NCBI GenBank assembly: GCA_902795615.1
Contig: CADBLQ010000007.1
Location: 53,523-117,522 of the forward strand
From: an uncultured Pseudomonadota bacterium
GTDB taxonomy: Bacteria > Pseudomonadota > Alphaproteobacteria > RUG11792
DNA length: 64,000 nt
Direction: 5' to 3'
The position numbers and the translations under genes were made by a program. A model generated the notes under the pieces. That model did no database searches, was not told the origin of the DNA, and saw nothing but the letters and a program-made list of their open reading frames with translations. Each line of letters starts with the position of its first letter. Position 1 is the stretch's first letter. Below, piece after piece: positions 9,678 through 19,900 of the stretch.

Positions 9678-11759
9678 ATGTCGGAAAACCATGAAAATAT
9701 CCCAGTAAGTAGATACCGAAATATTGGTATCATGGCTCACATCGATGCTGGTAAAACTACCACTACAGAACGCATCTTATTCTATACAGGGAAATCTTAT
9801 AAAATCGGTGAAGTTCATGAAGGCGCAGCCACAATGGACTGGATGGAACAAGAACAGGAACGCGGTATTACTATTACGTCCGCAGCTACTACATGCTTTT
9901 GGAAAGATCATCGAATAAACATTATTGATACTCCTGGTCACGTTGACTTCACGGTAGAAGTGGAACGCTGTTTACGAGTACTAGACGGTGCTGTGACAGT
10001 ATTCGACGGTGTTGCAGGTGTTGAGCCACAATCTGAAACAGTGTGGAGACAAGCTGATAAGTACCATGTGCCACGTATTTGTTTCGTAAATAAAATGGAT
10101 CGCATGGGGGCTAATTTTTTCCGTTGCGTAGATATGATAGTTGATAGGCTAGGTGCTATACCAGCAGTCGTTGAACTACCAATTGGTGTTGAATCGGACT
10201 TTAAAGGGGTAGTTGACCTAGTTGAAATGAAAGCTTATGTTTGGCACACAGAAGATTTAGGGGCTCACTATGATACCGTCGAAATACCAGACGATCTGAG
10301 AAATCAGGCAAGTCAATATCACAAAAAATTAGTTGAAACAGTTGTTGAAGCTGACGATGAAGCAATGGAAAAATATCTTGAAGGTGAAGAAATTTCGGTG
10401 GATATCCTAAAAAAGTGTCTTCGGAAAGGAACAATTGCTGCGAAGTTCGTTCCTGTGTTATGCGGAACAGCTTTTAAAAACAAGGGAGTGCAACCGTTGT
10501 TAGATGCGGTTGTTGCATATTTACCGTCTCCTGAAGATTTATGTGAAGTTAAATGTACTACGCCGGATGGAGAACCAGCTGTAAGGAAGTTAGTAAAAGA
10601 TGAACCTTTATCGGGTTTGGCATTTAAAATAATGACTGACCCGTTTGTCGGAAGTTTAACCTTCTTTAGAGTGTATTCAGGCACGATTGAATCTGGATCA
10701 ACGGTACTTAATTCAATTAAAGATAAGCCTGAACGTATTGGTCGTATGTTATTAATGCATGCAAATAAACGCGAAGAAATTAAAGTTGCACACGCAGGAG
10801 ATATCATTGCTTTAGTCGGTCTTAAAAATACAACTACAGGAGATACGCTGTGCGATGCTAATAAACCGGTAATACTGGAAAAAATGGATTTCCCTGAACC
10901 AGTAATTGAAATAGCAATAGAACCAAATACTAAAGCAGACCAGGAAAAAATGGGATTAGCATTAGCACGATTGGCTACTGAAGACCCATCGTTCAAAGTA
11001 TCTACTGATATTGAAAGTGGACAAACTATAATGAAGGGTATGGGCGAATTACATTTGGAAATTATGGTTGACCGGCTAAGACGTGAATATAAAGTTGATG
11101 CGAAAATAGGAGCTCCGCAAGTTGCATATAGAGAGACAATTACAAAACAGAATGAAATCGATTATACCCATAAAAAACAGACCGGTGGTGCTGGTCAATT
11201 TGCACGTGTAAAAATTGTATTTGAGCCATTGCAACCAGGTGAAGGTTTCATATTTGATAATAAAATTGTCGGTGGAGCAATACCAAAAGAATATATTCCA
11301 GGTGTATTGAAAGGGTTACAGTCCGCTAAGGAAACTGGTGTAATAGCAGGTTTTCCTATGATCGATTTCAAAGCGACATTGATAGATGGTGCTTTTCACC
11401 CCGTAGATTCAAGTGTTTTAGCATTTGAAATCGCTGCTCGTGCTGCGTTCAGAGAAGGAATAATAAAGTGTAGCCCACGATTATTAGAGCCAATTATGAA
11501 AGTAGACGTGGTAACACCAGAGGATTATATGGGCGATATTATTGGTGATTTAAATAGTCGTCGAGGTCAGGTTTCTGAAATGAACCAATTAGGAAACGCT
11601 AAACAGATTTCCGCAATGGTTCCATTGTCAAATATGTTTGGGTACGTTAACACTTTGCGTTCAATGAGTCAAGGTCGAGCACAGTTTAGTATGTTATTTG
11701 ACCATTATGATCAAGTCCCACAGAATGTTGCGGATGAAATCAAAAAGAAAATGTCGTAA
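9678..11759 (+). CDS. fusA: Elongation factor G
   Basis: GTPase that drives translocation of tRNA and mRNA and, with RRF, ribosome recycling. 693 aa from the ATG at 9678, chosen because GTGAGG precedes it and homologues begin close to [27 protein letters not shown] sequence; an in-frame TTG at 9663 would overlap rpsG. G1 AHIDAGKT, G2 RGITITSA, G3 DTPGHVDF and G4 NKMDRMG are all visible, followed by domain IV ([10 protein letters not shown]) and domain V ([16 protein letters not shown]). A single copy is seen in the window. Confidence 0.97.
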   Translation: MSENHENIPVSRYRNIGIMAHIDAGKTTTTERILFYTGKSYKIGEVHEGAATMDWMEQEQERGITITSAATTCFWKDHRINIIDTPGHVDFTVEVERCLRVLDGAVTVFDGVAGVEPQSETVWRQADKYHVPRICFVNKMDRMGANFFRCVDMIVDRLGAIPAVVELPIGVESDFKGVVDLVEMKAYVWHTEDLGAHYDTVEIPDDLRNQASQYHKKLVETVVEADDEAMEKYLEGEEISVDILKKCLRKGTIAAKFVPVLCGTAFKNKGVQPLLDAVVAYLPSPEDLCEVKCTTPDGEPAVRKLVKDEPLSGLAFKIMTDPFVGSLTFFRVYSGTIESGSTVLNSIKDKPERIGRMLLMHANKREEIKVAHAGDIIALVGLKNTTTGDTLCDANKPVILEKMDFPEPVIEIAIEPNTKADQEKMGLALARLATEDPSFKVSTDIESGQTIMKGMGELHLEIMVDRLRREYKVDAKIGAPQVAYRETITKQNEIDYTHKKQTGGAGQFARVKIVFEPLQPGEGFIFDNKIVGGAIPKEYIPGVLKGLQSAKETGVIAGFPMIDFKATLIDGAFHPVDSSVLAFEIAARAAFREGIIKCSPRLLEPIMKVDVVTPEDYMGDIIGDLNSRRGQVSEMNQLGNAKQISAMVPLSNMFGYVNTLRSMSQGRAQFSMLFDHYDQVPQNVADEIKKKMS

Positions 11760-11805
11760 AATGACTGAAGGTTGTAGTAATAGTTAATTTTTTTTGGAGA
11801 AAAAA

Positions 11806-13002
11806 ATGGCAGAAAAAGAAAAGTTTGTTCGCAATAAGCCGCATTGCAACATAGGAACTATAGGGCACGTCGATCACGGTAAAACGACGTTGACTGCGGC
11901 AATAACCACTGTATTAGCTAAGAGTGGACAAGCTCAGGCTAAAGCGTATGATCAAATTGACGCAGCTCCTGAAGAAAAAGCACGAGGCATAACCATTAAT
12001 ACTGCTCACGTAGAGTATGAAACTTCGAAAAGGCACTATGCACATGTGGATTGCCCTGGACACGCAGACTACGTTAAAAATATGATCACAGGTGCGGCTC
12101 AAATGGACGGAGCAATACTAGTAGTCGCTGCAACGGATGGTGCAATGCCTCAAACGCGTGAACACATTTTATTAGCGCGTCAAGTTGGAGTGCCAAGGAT
12201 TGTGGTTTATTTAAATAAATGTGATATGGTTGATGACCCGGAAATGCTTGATTTAGTAGAAGAGGAAGTCCGGGATTTATTGACTAGTTATGAATTTGAT
12301 GGTAAAAATACACCTATTATTCGGGGTTCAGCTCTTAAGGCATTAGAAGGGGATGAAAGTGAGATCGGAACACAATCGATTGCCAAATTGATGGATGCCG
12401 TAGATGAATATATTCCTGATCCAGTACGTGAAATTGATAAACCTTTTGCATTAGCAATCGAGGATGTTTTCACTATTACAGGGCGTGGAACAGTAGTCAC
12501 TGGTCGTATTGAGCGTGGCGTAATCAATCTCAACGATGAAGTTGAAATTGTTGGGTTACGCGAAACTCGCAAAACTACAGTGACAGGAATAGAAATGTTC
12601 CGTAAGTTGTTAGACCGTGGAGAAGCAGGAGATAACGTTGGGGTTTTGTTGCGGGGTATTGACAGAACTGAAGTTGAACGCGGTCAAGTATTAGCAAAAC
12701 CAGGCAGTGTTACACCACACACAGAATTCGAAGCTCAAGTTTATGTGTTAACGAAAGAAGAAGGTGGACGTCATACGACATTCGGGGCTCATTATCGTCC
12801 GCAATTCTATTTTAGGACAACAGACGTTACAGGTTCCATCGAATTACCAGCGGGTGTTGAAATGATTATGCCAGGAGATAATGTTAATGGTATGAAAGTA
12901 ACACTTATTAGTTCGGTTGCTATGGAAGAAGGATTAAAGTTCGCTATTCGTGAAGGTGGACGCACCATTGGTGCTGGTGTTGTGACTAAGATATTAAAGT
13001 AA
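11806..13002 (+). CDS. tuf: Elongation factor Tu
   Basis: GTPase that brings aminoacyl-tRNA to the ribosomal A site. 398 aa from the ATG at 11806, preceded by TTTGGAG; an in-frame TTG 12 bases earlier is less likely. G1 [10 protein letters not shown], switch [19 protein letters not shown]3 [12 protein letters not shown] and G4 NKCDMVDD are intact. Domain [10 protein letters not shown] and the C-terminal [15 protein letters not shown] are typical. It lies between fusA and rpsJ, the place where str and S10 operons join in alphaproteobacteria. Confidence 0.98.
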   Translation: MAEKEKFVRNKPHCNIGTIGHVDHGKTTLTAAITTVLAKSGQAQAKAYDQIDAAPEEKARGITINTAHVEYETSKRHYAHVDCPGHADYVKNMITGAAQMDGAILVVAATDGAMPQTREHILLARQVGVPRIVVYLNKCDMVDDPEMLDLVEEEVRDLLTSYEFDGKNTPIIRGSALKALEGDESEIGTQSIAKLMDAVDEYIPDPVREIDKPFALAIEDVFTITGRGTVVTGRIERGVINLNDEVEIVGLRETRKTTVTGIEMFRKLLDRGEAGDNVGVLLRGIDRTEVERGQVLAKPGSVTPHTEFEAQVYVLTKEEGGRHTTFGAHYRPQFYFRTTDVTGSIELPAGVEMIMPGDNVNGMKVTLISSVAMEEGLKFAIREGGRTIGAGVVTKILK

Positions 13003-13022
13003 AAGGTTGAGGAATAGGAAAT

Positions 13023-13331
13023 ATGAATGCATCCAAAATACGCATCAGATTAAAGGCGTTTGACCATAGATTATTGGAACAGTCGGCAAAAGAAATAGTA
13101 AAGGCAGCACAACGTAGTGGTGCTGTTGTGAGTGGTCCTATTCCTCTCCCGACTAGAATAAAAAGGTTCACAGTAAACCGTTCCCCGCACGTTAATAAGA
13201 AATCTCGTGAGCAGTTTGAAATGAGAACTCACGCGAGACTAGTTGATATAAAGGAATGTTCGCCTCAAACAATTGATTCATTGATGAAGCTAGACTTAGC
13301 AGCTGGAGTTGATGTTGAGGTAAAAGTATAA
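13023..13331 (+). CDS. rpsJ: 30S ribosomal protein S10
   Basis: Protein of the 30S head that in many bacteria also works in antitermination as NusE. 102 aa, standard length. [17 protein letters not shown] at the N-terminus and the SGPIPLPTR loop are diagnostic. First gene of the S10 group, 20 bases after tuf with AGGAAAT ahead of the start; no separate promoter or L4-type leader hairpin was seen, so transcription probably runs through from rpsL. Confidence 0.98.
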   Translation: MNASKIRIRLKAFDHRLLEQSAKEIVKAAQRSGAVVSGPIPLPTRIKRFTVNRSPHVNKKSREQFEMRTHARLVDIKECSPQTIDSLMKLDLAAGVDVEVKV

Positions 13332-13343
13332 AGGAAAGGAAGT

Positions 13344-13994
13344 ATGAGAGTAGGGTTAATTGCCGAAAAAATCGGTATGACTCAGTTTTTTGACGACAAT
13401 GGTGTGCTAATTCCGGTAACTGTTTTAAAGTCAGAGCCGTGTACAGTTGTCGCTCTACGAACTACAGAAAAAAGTGGCTATAATGCTGTTCAACTTGGTT
13501 CAAAAAAAGAAGAGGGTGGTAAACACATTAATAAACCGCAGTTAGAATACTTTAAAAAGTTAGGATTGGGGAATTTTCGAATTTTAAAAGAATTTAGAGT
13601 TGATGACCCATTAATATATAACATTGGTGATGTGATTACAGTCGAACATTACAAAAAAGGTGACGATGTGGATGTTACTGGTATAAGCAAAGGAAAAGGA
13701 TTCGCAGGTGCAATGAAACGGCACAATTTTGGCGGATTACGTGCAACGCACGGTGTATCATTAACACACAGGTCTCTTGGTTCGGTTGGTAATAGAACGT
13801 TGCCTGGGCGGATTTTTAAAGGTAAACGTATGGCCGGTCATATGGGAAATAAAAAGGTGACCATTTTAAATCTTAAGGTGTTTGGAACAGACGTATCGAA
13901 AGGATTGCTATATGTGATCGGGGCTGTTCCTGGTAGCAGAAACGGTGTAGTGTATATCCGTGACGCCATTAAAAAACCACCTGTGGTGCGATAA
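13344..13994 (+). CDS. rplC: 50S ribosomal protein L3
   Basis: Early-assembly protein next to the peptidyl-transferase centre. 216 aa. N-terminal GLIAEKIGMTQFFDDNG and GKGFAGAMKRHNF-type loop are typical. The finger-loop segment reads MAGHMGNKKVT: the glutamine methylated by PrmB in E. coli (MAGQMGN) is His here, as is common in alphaproteobacteria, which supports the taxonomic call. GGAAAGG precedes the start. Confidence 0.97.
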   Translation: MRVGLIAEKIGMTQFFDDNGVLIPVTVLKSEPCTVVALRTTEKSGYNAVQLGSKKEEGGKHINKPQLEYFKKLGLGNFRILKEFRVDDPLIYNIGDVITVEHYKKGDDVDVTGISKGKGFAGAMKRHNFGGLRATHGVSLTHRSLGSVGNRTLPGRIFKGKRMAGHMGNKKVTILNLKVFGTDVSKGLLYVIGAVPGSRNGVVYIRDAIKKPPVVR

Positions 13995-14010
13995 ACGGGA
14001 GTGAAGGAAA

Positions 14011-14622
14011 ATGAAATTTCAAATAGTAGATAGGAACAGTAATGCTACCGGCGAAATTGAGTGTTCTGATGAAGTTTTTGCTGTTGAAAGTCGTCCAGAT
14101 ATAGTTGCCCGTGTTATACATTGGCAGTTAGCAAAAAGACGTAGCGGTAGCCATAATGTAAAAAATAAGTCTGAAGTTCATGGTACAACCCGGAAATTTG
14201 TAAGACAAAAAGGTAGTGGTGGGGCACGGCATGGTTCTAAAAAAGCTGCCCAATTTAGGGGAGGCGGAATTGTGTTTGGACCAGTAAATAGAGATCATGG
14301 ATACGAGTTACCCAAGAAGATTAGAAAACTGGGTATGCGGGTGGTATTGTCAAATAAGGCGCAATCGGGCAATTTAATTGTCGTAGATTCTTTTAATTGT
14401 GAACTTAATAAAACAAAGGAATTTTTAAATTGTTTTGGAAAGTTGAAGTCCGCACTATTCGTAGATGTTGACAAGAACGACGAATTCAATCGCGTAATGA
14501 ATAATTTATCGGGATTTGATTTTTTGCCACAAATCGGTGCTAACGTATATGACATTATTAAAAAAGAAAAACTAGTTGTTACTGCTGGTGCAATTAAAGC
14601 CTTAGAAAGTAGGTTGATATGA
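14011..14622 (+). CDS. rplD: 50S ribosomal protein L4
   Basis: L4 lines the polypeptide exit tunnel. 203 aa. The tunnel loop TRKFVRQKGSGGARHGSKKAAQ-type region and FRGGGIVFGP are clear. In E. coli L4 represses its own operon through the S10 leader; no such leader was recognised here. The 3' end overlaps rplW by 4 bases (ATGA), indicating translational coupling. Confidence 0.97.
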   Translation: MKFQIVDRNSNATGEIECSDEVFAVESRPDIVARVIHWQLAKRRSGSHNVKNKSEVHGTTRKFVRQKGSGGARHGSKKAAQFRGGGIVFGPVNRDHGYELPKKIRKLGMRVVLSNKAQSGNLIVVDSFNCELNKTKEFLNCFGKLKSALFVDVDKNDEFNRVMNNLSGFDFLPQIGANVYDIIKKEKLVVTAGAIKALESRLI

Positions 14623-14924
14623 GTGACAAAATTGTTAGTAAGGATTACGACGTTATCCGATATCCGATAAATACTGAACAGTCTAATCGTTTATTAACAG
14701 CTCATAATGCATACACATTTATCGTCGATATTAAGGCGAATAAAAAAACAATTAAACAAGCTGTTGAAAACGTATTTGATGTAAAAGTTTTATCTGTAAA
14801 TACTATGATACGCAAAGGTAAACGAAAAGTATTTAGAGGGCGTATCGGTAAACGGTCTGATATTAAGCGGGCAATTGTTCGAATTGAGCCTAGTCAAAAA
14901 ATTGAATTAGGCATGGGGGTATAA
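14619..14924 (+). CDS. rplW: 50S ribosomal protein L23
   Basis: Exit-tunnel rim protein and docking site for trigger factor and SRP. 101 aa. The YDVIRYPINTEQS start region, FIVDIKANKKTIKQAVE and VNTMIRKGKRK are family features. It overlaps rplD by 4 bases and rplB begins directly after its stop. Confidence 0.97.
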   Translation: MSDKIVSKDYDVIRYPINTEQSNRLLTAHNAYTFIVDIKANKKTIKQAVENVFDVKVLSVNTMIRKGKRKVFRGRIGKRSDIKRAIVRIEPSQKIELGMGV

Positions 14925-15749
14925 ATGGTACTGAAGAGATATAAGCCGACAACACCATCGCAACGTGGACTAGTAAATATTGATAGGCGTCAATTATGGA
15001 AAGGACGTCCGTTGCGTTCGTTAACGGTTAAAAAAGTAAATGGTGCGGGTAGAAATAATCATGGGCATATTACAGTGTGGAATAGAGGTGGAGGTCATAA
15101 ACAACGATATCGAATCATAGATTTTCTTCGAGATAAACGTGACATAGAAGCTTCTGTCGAACGCATTGAATATGACCCAAATAGAAGTGCATTTATAGCC
15201 TTGTTGAAATATACCGATGGGGAATATCGATATATTATCGCTCCTGAAGGATTACGGTGTGGCGATAGAATATTATCAAGTGATAAAACCGATGCACGAC
15301 CTGGTAATGCGATGCAAATGCGTAATATTCCTGTCGGTAGTTTTATTCATAATATAGAACTTAAAATAGGCAAAGGTTCACAACTGGGTCGGTCAGCTGG
15401 TGCATCCGTGCAAGTTGTTGGGCGTGACGGTGAACATGTAATTCTGAGATTGCCATCGGGAGAACAACGCGTCGTTAGTGGATTATGCTATGCAACAGTG
15501 GGTATAGTATCGAATTCAGATCACCAGAATCGTAAATACGGTAAGGCTGGAAGAATGCGTTGGCTTAGTAAAAGACCTCATGTACGAGGAGTAGCAATGA
15601 ATCCTGTAGATCACCCTCATGGAGGTGGTGAAGGCAAAACTGCTGGTGGTAGAAATCCAGTAACACCGTGGGGTAAATGTACTAAAGGGAAAAAGACACG
15701 TAACAATAAACGTACCGACAAGTACATTATTTCACGTAGAAAGAAATAG
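14925..15749 (+). CDS. rplB: 50S ribosomal protein L2
   Basis: Required for subunit association and peptidyl-transferase activity. 274 aa. [29 protein letters not shown] motif and [14 protein letters not shown], with the functionally important C-terminal histidines, are intact. It starts one base after the rplW stop with GGGGG close to the ATG. Confidence 0.98.
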   Translation: MVLKRYKPTTPSQRGLVNIDRRQLWKGRPLRSLTVKKVNGAGRNNHGHITVWNRGGGHKQRYRIIDFLRDKRDIEASVERIEYDPNRSAFIALLKYTDGEYRYIIAPEGLRCGDRILSSDKTDARPGNAMQMRNIPVGSFIHNIELKIGKGSQLGRSAGASVQVVGRDGEHVILRLPSGEQRVVSGLCYATVGIVSNSDHQNRKYGKAGRMRWLSKRPHVRGVAMNPVDHPHGGGEGKTAGGRNPVTPWGKCTKGKKTRNNKRTDKYIISRRKK

Positions 15750-15759
15750 GGAGGATAAA

Positions 15760-16035
15760 ATGCCAAGATCTGTTTGGAAGGGTCCATTTTTCGACCGTTA
15801 TTTGTTGAAAAAAGTGGAAAAAGTCCGTGCTTCTGGTCGTAATGACGTGATTAAGACTTGGTCTCGTCGGTCTATGATTATTCCAGAATTTGTCGGGGTT
15901 ACATTTGGTGTTCATAATGGCAAAAAATTTATACCGGTATCGGTATCTGAAAATATGGTAGGTCACAAACTCGGAGAATTTTCACCTACTCGTACTTTTT
16001 ATGGACATAGTGGAGACAAGAAAGTGAAAAAGTAG
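15760..16035 (+). CDS. rpsS: 30S ribosomal protein S19
   Basis: Head protein that forms a complex with S13 and contacts A-site tRNA. 91 aa, standard. [12 protein letters not shown] at the N-terminus and [18 protein letters not shown] at the C-terminus are diagnostic. GGGAGGA lies 7 bases before the ATG. Confidence 0.98.
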   Translation: MPRSVWKGPFFDRYLLKKVEKVRASGRNDVIKTWSRRSMIIPEFVGVTFGVHNGKKFIPVSVSENMVGHKLGEFSPTRTFYGHSGDKKVKK

Positions 16036-16036
16036 T

Positions 16037-16387
16037 ATGAAATTGAATAATAATGAAGCAAAAGCCGTGTTACGTCAAGTCCGTGTGAGTCCACAAAAAC
16101 TTAACCTGGTAGCACAAATGATAAAAGGTCAAAATGCTATTAAGGCAATGGAAAAATTATTGTATTGTAAGAAACGTATAGCTGTAGATGTCAGAAAAAC
16201 GGTTCAATCGGCTATCTCTAATGCACAGAACAACGGTGGGTTAAACCCTGAAAAACTAATTGTCAAGGAAGCATTTGTTGGTAGTAGTATCCGACTGAAA
16301 AGATTTATGCCAAGAGGTCGAGGACGTAGCGGTATTATTTATAAACCGTTTAGTCATCTAACGGTTATAGTTAAAGAGGAGGCGTAA
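16037..16387 (+). CDS. rplV: 50S ribosomal protein L22
   Basis: Its extended beta-hairpin lines the exit tunnel. 116 aa. VRVSPQKLNLVAQMIKG and the hairpin tail RFMPRGRGRSG are family features. No insertions or deletions in the hairpin of the kind linked to macrolide resistance are evident. Starts one base after rpsS. Confidence 0.97.
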   Translation: MKLNNNEAKAVLRQVRVSPQKLNLVAQMIKGQNAIKAMEKLLYCKKRIAVDVRKTVQSAISNAQNNGGLNPEKLIVKEAFVGSSIRLKRFMPRGRGRSGIIYKPFSHLTVIVKEEA

Positions 16388-16388
16388 C

Positions 16389-17054
16389 GTGGGACAGAAA
16401 GTTAATCCAGTAGGATTGAGACTGGGGATTATAAGGAACTGGGATTCCCGTTGGTTTTCAGAAAAAAAACAATATTCAGAACTTCTTATTGAGGATTTGA
16501 AATTACGCCGTTTTATAGAAAAGGAATGCTTTAATTCTGGTGTTGCAAAAATTGTAATAGAACGTACAAACGGGAAAATGCATATTGATATTTATTCATC
16601 TCGTCCGGGTATTTTAATTGGTAAAGGTGGCACAGATTTGGAAAAATTAAAAACAAAAATTGTGTCTATGATTAATCCAAAAAGTACCCTAACAATAAAC
16701 ATCATAAGCGTGCGGAAACCCGAATTGGACGCCAAAATTGTTGCAGATAACATCGCAACACAAATAGAAAAACGTGTGTCTTATCGACGTGCTATGAAAA
16801 AAGCAATGCAATCGGCACTGAAACTCGGGGCATTAGGTATACGGGTCAACATTTCTGGTCGCATCGGTGGAGCAGAAATTGCTAGAATGGAGTGGTATCG
16901 AGAAGGTCGAGTTCCGTTACATACATTACGTTCTAATGTAGACTATGCGTTAGGTGAAGCTAAAACGACTTATGGCGTATGTGGCATTAAAGTTTGGATC
17001 TACAAAGGTGATGTAGATGTTGGAGACACTGTGTCTCATGAAAAACATATGTAG
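16389..17054 (+). CDS. rpsC: 30S ribosomal protein S3
   Basis: S3 lines the mRNA entry channel and takes part in mRNA unwinding. 221 aa. It begins with GTG (GTGGGACAGAAAGTT) encoding the standard MGQKVNPVGLRLG. The KH motif GILIGKGGTDLEKL and the C-terminal YGVCGIKVWIYKGD are intact. GGAGGCG of the rplV tail serves as ribosome site. Confidence 0.98.
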   Translation: MGQKVNPVGLRLGIIRNWDSRWFSEKKQYSELLIEDLKLRRFIEKECFNSGVAKIVIERTNGKMHIDIYSSRPGILIGKGGTDLEKLKTKIVSMINPKSTLTINIISVRKPELDAKIVADNIATQIEKRVSYRRAMKKAMQSALKLGALGIRVNISGRIGGAEIARMEWYREGRVPLHTLRSNVDYALGEAKTTYGVCGIKVWIYKGDVDVGDTVSHEKHM

Positions 17055-17068
17055 GGAGGTGAATAAGT

Positions 17069-17479
17069 ATGTTATCTCCAAAGAAGACAAAGTTTAGAAA
17101 AGCGTTCAAAGGTCGTATAAAAGGCATTGCTACAAAAGGAACTGAAATTAGTTTTGGTAGTTATGGTTTAAAAGCAATTGAACCAGCCAGAGTAACTGAA
17201 CGACAAATAGAAGCAGCTCGAAAAACTATTTCCCGATGTATGAAACGTGCAGGACGTATCTGGATTAGAATCTTCCCCGATGTACCTGTTTCAAAAAAAC
17301 CAGCAGAAGTACGTATGGGAAGTGGAAAAGGTTCACCTGAGTATTGGATTTGTAGGGTAAAGCCAGGACGTATATTATTTGAATTAGATGGTGTACCAGA
17401 AACTGTGGCAAACGTTGCATTTGAATATGCAGCAGCTAAATTACCTATAAAAACGAGGATTGTTAAGAGGTTGGCGTAA
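17069..17479 (+). CDS. rplP: 50S ribosomal protein L16
   Basis: L16 organises the A-site region of the 50S subunit. 136 aa, standard. [21 protein letters not shown] and [18 protein letters not shown] are typical. A strong GGGAGGTG precedes the ATG. Confidence 0.97.
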   Translation: MLSPKKTKFRKAFKGRIKGIATKGTEISFGSYGLKAIEPARVTERQIEAARKTISRCMKRAGRIWIRIFPDVPVSKKPAEVRMGSGKGSPEYWICRVKPGRILFELDGVPETVANVAFEYAAAKLPIKTRIVKRLA

Positions 17480-17483
17480 GAGT

Positions 17484-17693
17484 ATGAACAAAAAATTTAA
17501 GGAATTAGTTGAGGGAAAGGAGCAGAGGGAATTAATTGATGTCCTTTTGTCTTTGAAACGGGAGCATATGAATTTGAGAATAAAGAAAGTCTCCCCCATT
17601 GAAGGATTTAATCCTTCAGTTATAAAAGTCTGTCGAAAGAATATTGCCCGTATAAAAACACGCCTCAATCAACTGAAAAAGGAGGGTAAGTAA
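17484..17693 (+). CDS. rpmC: 50S ribosomal protein L29
   Basis: Small helical protein near the exit tunnel. 69 aa from the ATG at 17484; an upstream in-frame TTG at 17460 inside rplP is discarded because the encoded extension is the frame-shadow of L16. The central [15 protein letters not shown] and C-terminal [12 protein letters not shown] match the two-helix L29 pattern. The stop shares one base with the rpsQ start. Confidence 0.93.
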   Translation: MNKKFKELVEGKEQRELIDVLLSLKREHMNLRIKKVSPIEGFNPSVIKVCRKNIARIKTRLNQLKKEGK

Positions 17694-17938
17694 TGTCACG
17701 TAGAGTATTAAAAGGTATTGTGGTAAGCGATAGGTGCGATAAGACAGTTACAGTTCAAGTGGTGAATAAAGTCATGCACCCTAAATATAAAAAGTATATA
17801 AAAGCAAGGAAAAAATACGCGGCTCATGACGAAAACAACTTTTTTAAAATAGGGGACGAAGTAAAAATTATTGAAAGTAAACCTATTTCAAAAAGTAAGA
17901 GGTGGATCGTGTTGAATAAGGATGGAGGTGCTTTATGA
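17693..17938 (+). CDS. rpsQ: 30S ribosomal protein S17
   Basis: Primary 16S rRNA binder in the 30S body. 81 aa. [19 protein letters not shown] and [18 protein letters not shown] show the OB-fold S17 pattern. GGAGGG precedes the start (TAATG junction with rpmC); 4-base overlap with rplN. Confidence 0.97.
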   Translation: MSRRVLKGIVVSDRCDKTVTVQVVNKVMHPKYKKYIKARKKYAAHDENNFFKIGDEVKIIESKPISKSKRWIVLNKDGGAL

Positions 17939-18303
17939 TACAAACTGAATCACGAATGCAGGTAGCAGACAATTCCGGAGCTCGTGAAGTATTATGCATA
18001 AAAGTACTTGGCGGGTCAAAACGGAGATATGCGAGTGTCGGAGACGTCGTAATAGCCGCAGTAAAAGACGCTATACCGAATGGAAAGGTTAAAAAAGGAG
18101 ATGTTGTGCGTGCGGTAATTGTAAGAACAAAAGCACCGGTTCGTAGAAACGACGGTATGCAAGTAGTTTTCGATACTAATGCCGTAGTACTTGTCGATAA
18201 ACAGGGAGAACCGGTAGGTACTCGTGTTTTTGGGCCTGTACCAAGAGAATTAAAGCCGGCAGGTTTTATGAAAATTATTTCATTAGCACCGGAGGTATTA
18301 TGA
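17935..18303 (+). CDS. rplN: 50S ribosomal protein L14
   Basis: Forms an inter-subunit bridge and is the site of RsfS silencing. 122 aa, exact family length. [32 protein letters not shown] and the C-terminal [12 protein letters not shown] are diagnostic. GGAGG of the rpsQ tail is the ribosome site. Overlaps rplX by 4 bases. Confidence 0.98.
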   Translation: MIQTESRMQVADNSGAREVLCIKVLGGSKRRYASVGDVVIAAVKDAIPNGKVKKGDVVRAVIVRTKAPVRRNDGMQVVFDTNAVVLVDKQGEPVGTRVFGPVPRELKPAGFMKIISLAPEVL

Positions 18304-18641
18304 CAGTTCATTTTAAAGTACGTCGTGGAGACTTTGTAGAGGTTATTACTGGTGGAAAAGGTAAAAAGAAACAACGAGGAATAGTAAAAAAGGTGTTTCC
18401 CAGAGAACATAAGCTGATTGTCGAGAAAATCAATGAAGTGACAAGACACATTAAACCCGATTATCGTTATCCACAAGGTACGTATACTAAAGAGATGCCC
18501 ATAGATTTATCAAATGTTGCATTGGTAGATCCATCAACGGATAAACCTGACAGGGTAGGTTTTAAGTTTGATGAAAATGGTAGTAAAGTTCGGTATTTTA
18601 AAAAAAGTGGAAATTTAGTTCCGAAGGTAGAGAAAATATGA
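18300..18641 (+). CDS. rplX: 50S ribosomal protein L24
   Basis: Assembly-initiator protein of the 50S subunit, near the tunnel exit. 113 aa. The KOW motif region [20 protein letters not shown] sequence, followed by [19 protein letters not shown], identifies it. Overlaps both neighbours by 4 bases, so rplN-rplX-rplE are tightly coupled. Confidence 0.95.
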   Translation: MTVHFKVRRGDFVEVITGGKGKKKQRGIVKKVFPREHKLIVEKINEVTRHIKPDYRYPQGTYTKEMPIDLSNVALVDPSTDKPDRVGFKFDENGSKVRYFKKSGNLVPKVEKI

Positions 18642-19177
18642 GTTATACGAAAGATAGATATTTTTCCGAAATTCGTCCAGTCTTGAAAAAGACATTAGGG
18701 CTTACGAATGATTACATGATACCGCAATTGGAAAAGATTGTATTGAATTGCACATCGAAAGATGCAGCACATGATAAAAAAGTTATGCAATCAATAATTG
18801 ACGATTTAACAGCTATATCGGGACAAAAAGCTATTAGTACAATAGCAAAAAAATCCATTGCCGGTTTTAAACTTAGAGAAGGTTCGGAAATTGGAGCAAA
18901 AGTTACTTTGCGTCGAGACAAAATGTACGAATTTGTAGATCGATTGATTTACATGGCGTTACCAAGAGTTAGGGATTTTGGTGGACTATCACCTAAAGGT
19001 TTCGATGGCCGTGGTAATTTTTCAATGGGAATTAAAGAACAAATAGTTTTTTTCGAAATAAACTACGACAATATAGATAAAATTCGTGGTTTCAACATAA
19101 CTGTATGTACGACAGCGAGGGATAATAATTCTGCATTAGCTTTATTAAAGGCACTGAATTTCCCGTTTAATAGTTGA
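18638..19177 (+). CDS. rplE: 50S ribosomal protein L5
   Basis: Binds 5S rRNA and contacts P-site tRNA. 179 aa, standard. Family features are MIPQLEKIVLNC, LREGSEIGAKVTLRRDKMYEF, LPRVRDFGGL and GRGNFSMGIKEQIVF. Coupled to rplX by a 4-base overlap; rpsN follows after 6 bases. Confidence 0.98.
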   Translation: MSYTKDRYFSEIRPVLKKTLGLTNDYMIPQLEKIVLNCTSKDAAHDKKVMQSIIDDLTAISGQKAISTIAKKSIAGFKLREGSEIGAKVTLRRDKMYEFVDRLIYMALPRVRDFGGLSPKGFDGRGNFSMGIKEQIVFFEINYDNIDKIRGFNITVCTTARDNNSALALLKALNFPFNS

Positions 19178-19183
19178 GGTAAT

Positions 19184-19489
19184 ATGGCAAAAAAAAGTTC
19201 AATTCAAAATGATTTAAAACGGAGGCTAATGGTTGTTAGAAAAAAGACAACAAGAGAAAAACTCCGTAAAACCTTTCGTGATAGAAAATTATCAGAAGAA
19301 GAACGCCTGAATGCAATGTTTAAATTGTCAGAGATGCCACGTAATTCTTCAAGGGTTCGTATTCGTAATAGGTGTGCATTAACAGGAAGGTCTCGTGGTT
19401 ATTATCGGCAATTTGGGTTATCTAGAATTGCATTAAGGAAATTAGCTTCCGAAGGATTGTTACCGGGCGTAACAAAAGCGAGTTGGTGA
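19184..19489 (+). CDS. rpsN: 30S ribosomal protein S14 (long, zinc-free form)
   Basis: Head protein needed for late 30S assembly. 101 aa, the long form without the CxxC pairs: only one cysteine is present in the RCALTGRSRGYYRQFGLSR segment. This form is usual in alphaproteobacteria and needs no zinc. GAGG precedes the ATG. Confidence 0.97.
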   Translation: MAKKSSIQNDLKRRLMVVRKKTTREKLRKTFRDRKLSEEERLNAMFKLSEMPRNSSRVRIRNRCALTGRSRGYYRQFGLSRIALRKLASEGLLPGVTKASW

Positions 19490-19493
19490 AAAT

Positions 19494-19889
19494 ATGATTA
19501 CTGATAAAATTGGTGATTTAATAACAAGAATTAGAAACGCACAAATGGCAAGATTGCGTTTTACTGATGTACCATTTTCTAAGTTCAAAGAAGGTGTCTT
19601 GAAAGTATTATCGTCTGAAGGGTATATTGAAGGTTATTCGATATTTAAAGATGCAAAAGGTCACGATAACTTTAAAATAGAACTAAAATATTATAATGGA
19701 AAGCCTGTTATTGCAGAAATTAAAAGAATATCAAAACCAGGCAGACGAGTTTACTCATCGATAAAAAAACTACCGTACGTGCGTAATGGACTGGGTATTC
19801 AGATATTATCAACGAGCGGTGGTGTTATGTCTGAAGTAGAAGCTAGAACAAAATCGCTAGGTGGCGAAGTGCTTTGCTCGGTATTTTAG
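19494..19889 (+). CDS. rpsH: 30S ribosomal protein S8
   Basis: Central-domain 16S rRNA binder; in E. coli it also represses the spc operon. 131 aa. DLITRIRNAQMAR, KRISKPGRRVYSS and the C-terminal ILSTSGGVMSEVEA are diagnostic. The gap to rpsN is 4 bases and GGTG of the rpsN tail is the only weak ribosome site, suggesting coupling. Confidence 0.97.
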   Translation: MITDKIGDLITRIRNAQMARLRFTDVPFSKFKEGVLKVLSSEGYIEGYSIFKDAKGHDNFKIELKYYNGKPVIAEIKRISKPGRRVYSSIKKLPYVRNGLGIQILSTSGGVMSEVEARTKSLGGEVLCSVF

Positions 19890-19900
19890 GAGGTGGTAAT

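Noticed and set aside
10319..10996. 225-codon minus-strand frame inside fusA
   Set aside because: Antisense of a conserved EF-G region; codon pattern explained by fusA.
18467..18475. TTATCCACA, a perfect DnaA-box sequence
   Set aside because: Lies inside rplX coding sequence with no cluster of further boxes or AT-rich unwinding region; chance match.
17883..18476. 197-codon minus-strand frame across rplN/rplX
   Set aside because: Spans parts of three coupled ribosomal genes on the other strand; no ribosome site or homologous features.
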